From positions 1-10,015 of the forward strand of contig JAEEQU010000039.1 in assembly GCA_016285415.1 (NCBI GenBank): 10,015 nt of DNA, read 5' to 3'. The stretch comes from Alphaproteobacteria bacterium (GTDB lineage Bacteria; Pseudomonadota; Alphaproteobacteria; Rs-D84). The first letter of the stretch is position 1. The number at the start of each line of letters is the position of its first letter. The notes under the pieces were generated by a model. It did not search any database, was not told the DNA's origin, and saw nothing but the letters and a program-made list of their open reading frames with translations. Positions 6,954-10,015 of the stretch are shown piece after piece. A program made the position numbers and the translations under genes.

Positions 6954-7826
6954 ATGAGTTTTTATCCACAAATCGCACGCGAAAATTATAATGCCAGAAC
7001 CGGCGAATACATTCCTGATTGGCAGAAACTTGCGAAAGCGCACAAGGGAATCAAAATCAGCGAAGTAAATTTAAAAAATGGGCATTTCGGTGCGTATTCA
7101 CCGGCCTATGTTACGACCAACGAAGATTGGCGTTTTGCAATGCAGGAATTGAATCCGCGCGACAAATCCGTTCTGACCGTAATGGGCAGTGGCGACCAAG
7201 CCATCGCATTTGCGGTATCTGGGGCAAAGTTGGTTGATACATTTGATATTTCATATTTTGCCAGGGTTATGATGGATATAAAATCTGCCGCAATTCAAAC
7301 AATGAATCACGAAGAATATTCTGAATTCATTAACAATTTGTACGATACAAAATCTCTTAACGAATTAGATGGGTATAAAAAAATTGAACCCATATGTCCA
7401 AAATCATCACTTACCGTTACACGACAAATGCGTGGGTATAAAATTTTCAATCATGGTCTGGGGGCAAGTCGGGAATATATGCCCACCCCCACAGAATACC
7501 AAGCCGCCCAAGAAATTATACATACACCGGTAAATTTTATTTGGTCTGATTTGGACAATTTACATACACATTTAAAGAAAAAATACGATATTATTTACCT
7601 GTCCAATATATTTGAATATTTTGCTACTGCACCCGAAATTACGGCTGTTTTGAATAAATTGATGTCGCATTTAAATATTAACGGTCAAATTATGATGTAC
7701 ACATCGTGGATACACACAAACACATCTGCGATAATTGTTAATGCCGCAACAAAATGCGATTGGGGTAAAATTAAATCACACGAACAACAAAATGCGGTTA
7801 TGTTGACATTAACCCGCACACGTTAA
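6954..7826 (+). CDS. DUF3419/BtaA-like SAM-dependent transferase
   Basis: A 290-residue protein with no signal peptide, so probably cytoplasmic. A Rossmann-type SAM-binding pattern is visible: VLTVMGSGDQ (73-82) as the glycine-rich loop, VDTFDIS (94-100) with the acidic D98 expected to contact the SAM ribose, then KSAAIQTMNHEEY (110-122) and a later strand IIYLSNIFEY (213-222). The NEDWR (56-60), GSGDQ and LK/IK-xAAI plus HEEY combination matches what I know of the DUF3419 family. Its characterised member, BtaA, transfers the 3-amino-3-carboxypropyl group of SAM to diacylglycerol in betaine-lipid synthesis. BtaA is usually longer and paired with BtaB; neither holds here, so the substrate is open and the family name should not be read as that reaction. 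A plain class I methyltransferase is the alternative. The gene has its own promoter and ends 4 nt from the convergent stop of the next gene. Confidence 0.75.
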   Translation: MSFYPQIARENYNARTGEYIPDWQKLAKAHKGIKISEVNLKNGHFGAYSPAYVTTNEDWRFAMQELNPRDKSVLTVMGSGDQAIAFAVSGAKLVDTFDISYFARVMMDIKSAAIQTMNHEEYSEFINNLYDTKSLNELDGYKKIEPICPKSSLTVTRQMRGYKIFNHGLGASREYMPTPTEYQAAQEIIHTPVNFIWSDLDNLHTHLKKKYDIIYLSNIFEYFATAPEITAVLNKLMSHLNINGQIMMYTSWIHTNTSAIIVNAATKCDWGKIKSHEQQNAVMLTLTRTR

Positions 7827-7830
7827 GAAA

Positions 7831-8865
7831 TTATTTTGGCGAACTTTCAATTACCTTCAATAAATCGTCGCTGTTTGTGACGATTTTTATTCCAGATTCA
7901 CGCCATTTTTCTGATACTGTATCAAAATCCATAATATTATTGTGGCCCAAATACAAAACAGGTTCTAAATCTTTTTCCTTTTGGGCATTTAGCAATTCAA
8001 CAATTGGCGATGGTTTTTGACGGCCTGCCGCAAACCAATCAATATCATCCGCAACCCAGAAATCATCATCTGCGTGAACTGCAATCGCACATTTGCCCGT
8101 AATAATCAAATTACCAAAAACTTCTGATTTATGCCCTGCCCCATCCAAGAATTCCTGCACACCTGTGTATTCAGGGGTATTTGGTGTTTCTTCCTCATCG
8201 TCATCATCATCGTCATCATCGTCAAATTTAAGATCTGAAAATACCGGGACATCATTATTGACCACAGATGGTGTATCAAAATCTGTTGGTATCGGTAACC
8301 CAGAACCCGCCGGCGCCACATCATGAATTTCAGAAACTTTGACTTCTTCATCTTCTTCTAATGGCTGTAATAAAGACGCAGGCGCTGCCACTGGTGTTGC
8401 CACTGGAATTTCTGCATATTTTGATGGACGATTAAATACAGATTTCTGACGCACCGCATTACTTTTCTGTGCAACCGCAAAAACTTCGCGCATTTCTGCG
8501 GGTATACCCGGACGTAAAGTTGGCAAAATCTCTTGTTCAACAACTAATGGTTTCGGCGGTTCTGGTTCGGGCTTTGGTGGTACAATAAAGCACTTTGGCA
8601 TTGGGAATTTTACTGGTGTCTCTTTATTTTTTACTGTGAACACTGTGGTTGCAACATATAATGGCACCGCCGCCAACAATAAAATTCCAAATACCAACCC
8701 CGGGAACCCATGCAATTCAACATGCGGAACTTTTACCCAATGCGCCACAGAAAATATATTAAAATTGAACAGTCCGCGCATAATCAGCCACATAACGAAC
8801 ACATAGCATGCCGTCCACGCAGCCGCGCGCCAAAATCCCAAAGAAAATGTTTTACTGTTCGCCAA
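7831..8865 (-). CDS. Two-pass membrane protein with poly-Asp linker and cytoplasmic C-terminal domain
   Basis: Unrecognised family. The frame of 344 codons opens at a TTG at 8865; there is no in-frame ATG until residue 25, inside the first membrane helix, so the true N-terminus is uncertain. Two hydrophobic segments (about 11-30 and 53-78) with a short loop between them predict both ends in the cytoplasm. Then come a Pro/Glu/Lys stretch (PPKPEPEPPKP, 96-106), a long probably disordered acidic region with a run of nine Asp and three Glu (215-226), and a compact C-terminal part (about 249-340). That part has alternating strand- and helix-like stretches (GNLIITG, VLYLGHNN, GIKIVTNSDDLL), perhaps an alpha/beta domain. 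No catalytic motif is convincing. A perfect consensus promoter lies upstream. The gene is convergent with the SAM-enzyme gene, and I see no terminator between them. Confidence 0.8.
   Translation of the reverse strand: MANSKTFSLGFWRAAAWTACYVFVMWLIMRGLFNFNIFSVAHWVKVPHVELHGFPGLVFGILLLAAVPLYVATTVFTVKNKETPVKFPMPKCFIVPPKPEPEPPKPLVVEQEILPTLRPGIPAEMREVFAVAQKSNAVRQKSVFNRPSKYAEIPVATPVAAPASLLQPLEEDEEVKVSEIHDVAPAGSGLPIPTDFDTPSVVNNDVPVFSDLKFDDDDDDDDDEEETPNTPEYTGVQEFLDGAGHKSEVFGNLIITGKCAIAVHADDDFWVADDIDWFAAGRQKPSPIVELLNAQKEKDLEPVLYLGHNNIMDFDTVSEKWRESGIKIVTNSDDLLKVIESSPK
8191..8224 (-). repeat. GAT/GAC trinucleotide tract coding for poly-Asp/Glu
   Basis: Near-perfect GAT/GAC/GAG/GAA codons in tandem (TCATCG-type repeat on the plus strand) encode the acidic run in the two-pass membrane protein. 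Slippage by whole triplets would change only the linker length. Confidence 0.7.
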
Positions 8866-8878
8866 TGTATTTAACCAT
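8852..8878 (-). other. Out-of-frame ATG mini-ORF overlapping the start of the membrane-protein gene
   Basis: The first ATG after the promoter (8878-8876, minus strand) opens an eight-codon frame (MVKYIGEQ, then TAA at 8854-8852) that overlaps the TTG start at 8865. Removing one base between the TAC codon and TTG would fuse it in frame as MVKYLANSK. It is either a tiny leader peptide, or the real start displaced by a one-base insertion or read error. No Shine-Dalgarno precedes it. Confidence 0.35.
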
Positions 8879-8892
8879 TTATTACTACTATA

Positions 8893-8920
8893 ATTATAGA
8901 CATTTTTTATTATCTGTCAA
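8893..8920 (-). promoter_or_regulatory. Consensus sigma-70 promoter of the two-pass membrane protein gene
   Basis: On the minus strand perfect TTGACA (8920-8915) and TATAAT (8898-8893) are separated by 16 nt, the same spacer as at 3276-3303 and 6890-6917. The expected start lies only about 10 nt before the out-of-frame ATG at 8878, so the transcript has almost no leader. Confidence 0.85.
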
Positions 8921-8988
8921 CAAATAACAAGAAAATTTATTTTCTCATAAAAAAATATATAAAAACGCTTTTTTATACCCCTTTTTTA

Positions 8989-8997
8989 TGATATAAT
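8989..8997 (+). promoter_or_regulatory. Extended -10 promoter of the Pro-rich secreted protein gene
   Basis: TGATATAAT (TG at 8989-8990, TATAAT at 8992-8997) is an extended -10. The region about 17 nt upstream is only a T-run, so there is no good -35, which an extended -10 can compensate for. The same TGATATAAT element drives the operon at 3372. The 8879-9023 region is therefore a divergent promoter pair. Confidence 0.7.
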
Positions 8998-9009
8998 ACC
9001 AGAGATAGA

Positions 9010-9016
9010 AAGGAGG
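9010..9016 (+). promoter_or_regulatory. Strong Shine-Dalgarno (AAGGAGG)
   Basis: AAGGAGG is a full match to the usual anti-Shine-Dalgarno, 7 nt before the ATG at 9024. It fixes that start and is the strongest ribosome-binding site in the window, in contrast to the absent ones before 4240 and 5650. Confidence 0.9.
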
Positions 9017-9023
9017 GTTTTTC

Positions 9024-10015
9024 ATGCATAAACTGCTGGAAACATTGGGTAAAAGTGTAATTTGTTTATCTGTTATTGTGGCGACGGGTGCCGCATTTGG
9101 TGCCGACACTGCGCGTGGCGCACAACGGTCACAGACGCATAATCGCAGCACCGCTAGTGCTCGTATGCCATCTATGCCGATATTACCGGTTAGTGCGGTT
9201 GGGCACGTTACCACCAACAGCAATACGGTCAATCCGACCCCAAATCCAAACCCAGAACCAGAACCAGAACCAGGGCCAACCCCGCCACCTCCGCCGGGAC
9301 CAACCCCGCCTCCGGGGCCGACACCACCAGATCCAGATGTTCCGGTTGTTCCAGACTGTCCTGATGGTGGCGTTGAAAATTCGGCATACACCATTGATAA
9401 CTGCATGAACGATGTTCTTAACTGCGTAAATACAGGTGCGTTGCCGAACGGTATAAATTCATTGTTTAACCAAGATTTGCGTGAATCTATCATCAACGGC
9501 ATGGGGCTGTGTCTGACCCAGGTTGAAAAATGTGTTTCAACTGTGCGCCGTAATTGCCAAAACGTCTATGCATCTGTGTCTGACGTGTGGCTTGATTTCA
9601 ATGCACGCAAGGTTCAACCAGAATATTACAGATTTGTTCTTGCCCAAACCGGTTTAACACCGACACAGGCAGAAAACACCTGTTTGTTATTGGACCGCAA
9701 CACATATGGTGCCTCGTTTGATGCAATATCATCAAGTGACCGCACAACATCTGAATATGCGCTAAATGTTGGCGCCTATAACAGTCAGCGGAACAATTCA
9801 TTGACCAAGGCAAATCCGCTTGGTGCGCAAATAAATTCTACGGGTATTGACGGCAAACGTGGATACTATGCACGTTGGGATGCCGAAAAGGCCGAATGTT
9901 TACTGCGCGTCGCCGCGTACAATAAAGATACCGCTATTAAGAACAGTTGGTTGTTCGGTATGGTCGGTAACGAAGACCCGGCGGAAGTATGGCAAGCGGC
10001 AGGTTCATCATTTAC
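9024..10015 (+). CDS. Exported protein with Pro-Glu-Pro spacer and Cys-containing domain, partial
   Basis: The frame is open for 330 codons and runs off the right edge. A signal peptide (about 1-26, ending AAFGA) is followed by a short polar stretch, a Pro-rich spacer (71-110; PNPNPEPEPEPGPTPPPPP and GPTPP units), and then a mainly helical domain from 111 on with cysteines at 112, 127, 134, 163, 170, 178, 220 and 292. The C-x6-C pairs (CMNDVLNC, CLTQVEKC) recall the operon proteins, but the full six-Cys spacing is not present, so homology to them is not established. NTCLLLDRNTYG (218-229) and YARWDAEKAECLLRVAAYN (282-300) look like conserved-core segments, although I cannot name the family. 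The Pro-rich spacer suggests the domain is held away from a membrane or anchor. The C-terminus, and so any anchor or barrel, lies outside the window. Confidence 0.8.
   Translation, partial: MHKLLETLGKSVICLSVIVATGAAFGADTARGAQRSQTHNRSTASARMPSMPILPVSAVGHVTTNSNTVNPTPNPNPEPEPEPGPTPPPPPGPTPPPGPTPPDPDVPVVPDCPDGGVENSAYTIDNCMNDVLNCVNTGALPNGINSLFNQDLRESIINGMGLCLTQVEKCVSTVRRNCQNVYASVSDVWLDFNARKVQPEYYRFVLAQTGLTPTQAENTCLLLDRNTYGASFDAISSSDRTTSEYALNVGAYNSQRNNSLTKANPLGAQINSTGIDGKRGYYARWDAEKAECLLRVAAYNKDTAIKNSWLFGMVGNEDPAEVWQAAGSSF
9234..9353 (+). repeat. Pro-rich spacer-coding repeat
   Basis: CCA/CCG-rich imperfect repeats code for PNPNPEPEPE and GPTPP units. They form residues 71-110 of the partial exported protein and separate its signal region from the Cys-containing domain. 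Confidence 0.75.

Noticed and set aside
7827..7830. Bidirectional terminator between the convergent genes
   Set aside because: The gap is 4 nt and I find no stem with a T-run around it on either strand.
8191..8224. Trinucleotide tract as a phase-variation switch
   Set aside because: The repeat unit is one codon, so slippage would not shift the frame. It is simply the acidic linker.
8945..9502. Minus-strand 185-codon frame opposite the Pro-rich secreted protein
   Set aside because: The plus strand has the extended -10, AAGGAGG, signal peptide and open frame to the edge. The Gly-rich minus frame only mirrors the Pro-rich spacer.

Overview
The window looks like a chromosomal segment of a moderately AT-rich Gram-negative bacterium. 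My best guess is a host-associated alphaproteobacterium of the gut RF32-like kind. That rests on the style of the exported proteins (Cys-rich repeats, Pro/Gly/Thr linkers, subtilase-like surface proteins with ankyrin repeats) and is inference, not a marker-gene assignment. Five of the seven protein genes carry an export signal, so this is essentially an envelope/secretome locus. I see no RNA genes, CRISPR array, transposase or attachment site.

Layout. Positions 1-2628 (minus) hold the first 876 codons of a large exported protein that runs off the left edge: signal peptide, two ankyrin-like repeats, a Gly-rich membrane-like segment, a Gly/Ser linker, then a region recognisable as the back half of an S8 (subtilisin) autotransporter passenger whose visible active-site blocks are lost. 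Upstream of it are its promoter and, abutting that, an intrinsic terminator (2685-2720) for the next minus-strand gene, a small Asn-rich lipoprotein (2788-3243). A compact divergent promoter region (3244-3371) then feeds a plus-strand run of three tightly packed genes (3372-6876), all exported and Cys-rich. The first two share a six-cysteine module with near-identical spacing. The second carries a four-copy 45-bp minisatellite coding for a Gly/Asn/Ser tail, and the third has a coiled coil and a Thr-rich linker.

A consensus promoter at 6890-6917 drives a short DUF3419/BtaA-like SAM-dependent enzyme (6954-7826). It converges, with a 4-nt gap, on a minus-strand two-pass membrane protein with a poly-Asp stretch (7831-8865), whose start codon is puzzling. 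From a second divergent region (8879-9023) a plus-strand gene with a strong Shine-Dalgarno runs off the right edge. It codes for an exported protein with a Pro-Glu-Pro spacer and a Cys-containing domain.

How they may work together (inference): the 3372-6876 genes look co-transcribed and probably make a set of disulfide-rich periplasmic or surface proteins. The flanking subtilase-like protein, lipoprotein and Pro-rich secreted protein suggest a broader surface-exposed repertoire. The DUF3419-like gene is the only one with a recognisable enzymatic fold, and its link to the envelope genes is not shown by the sequence.
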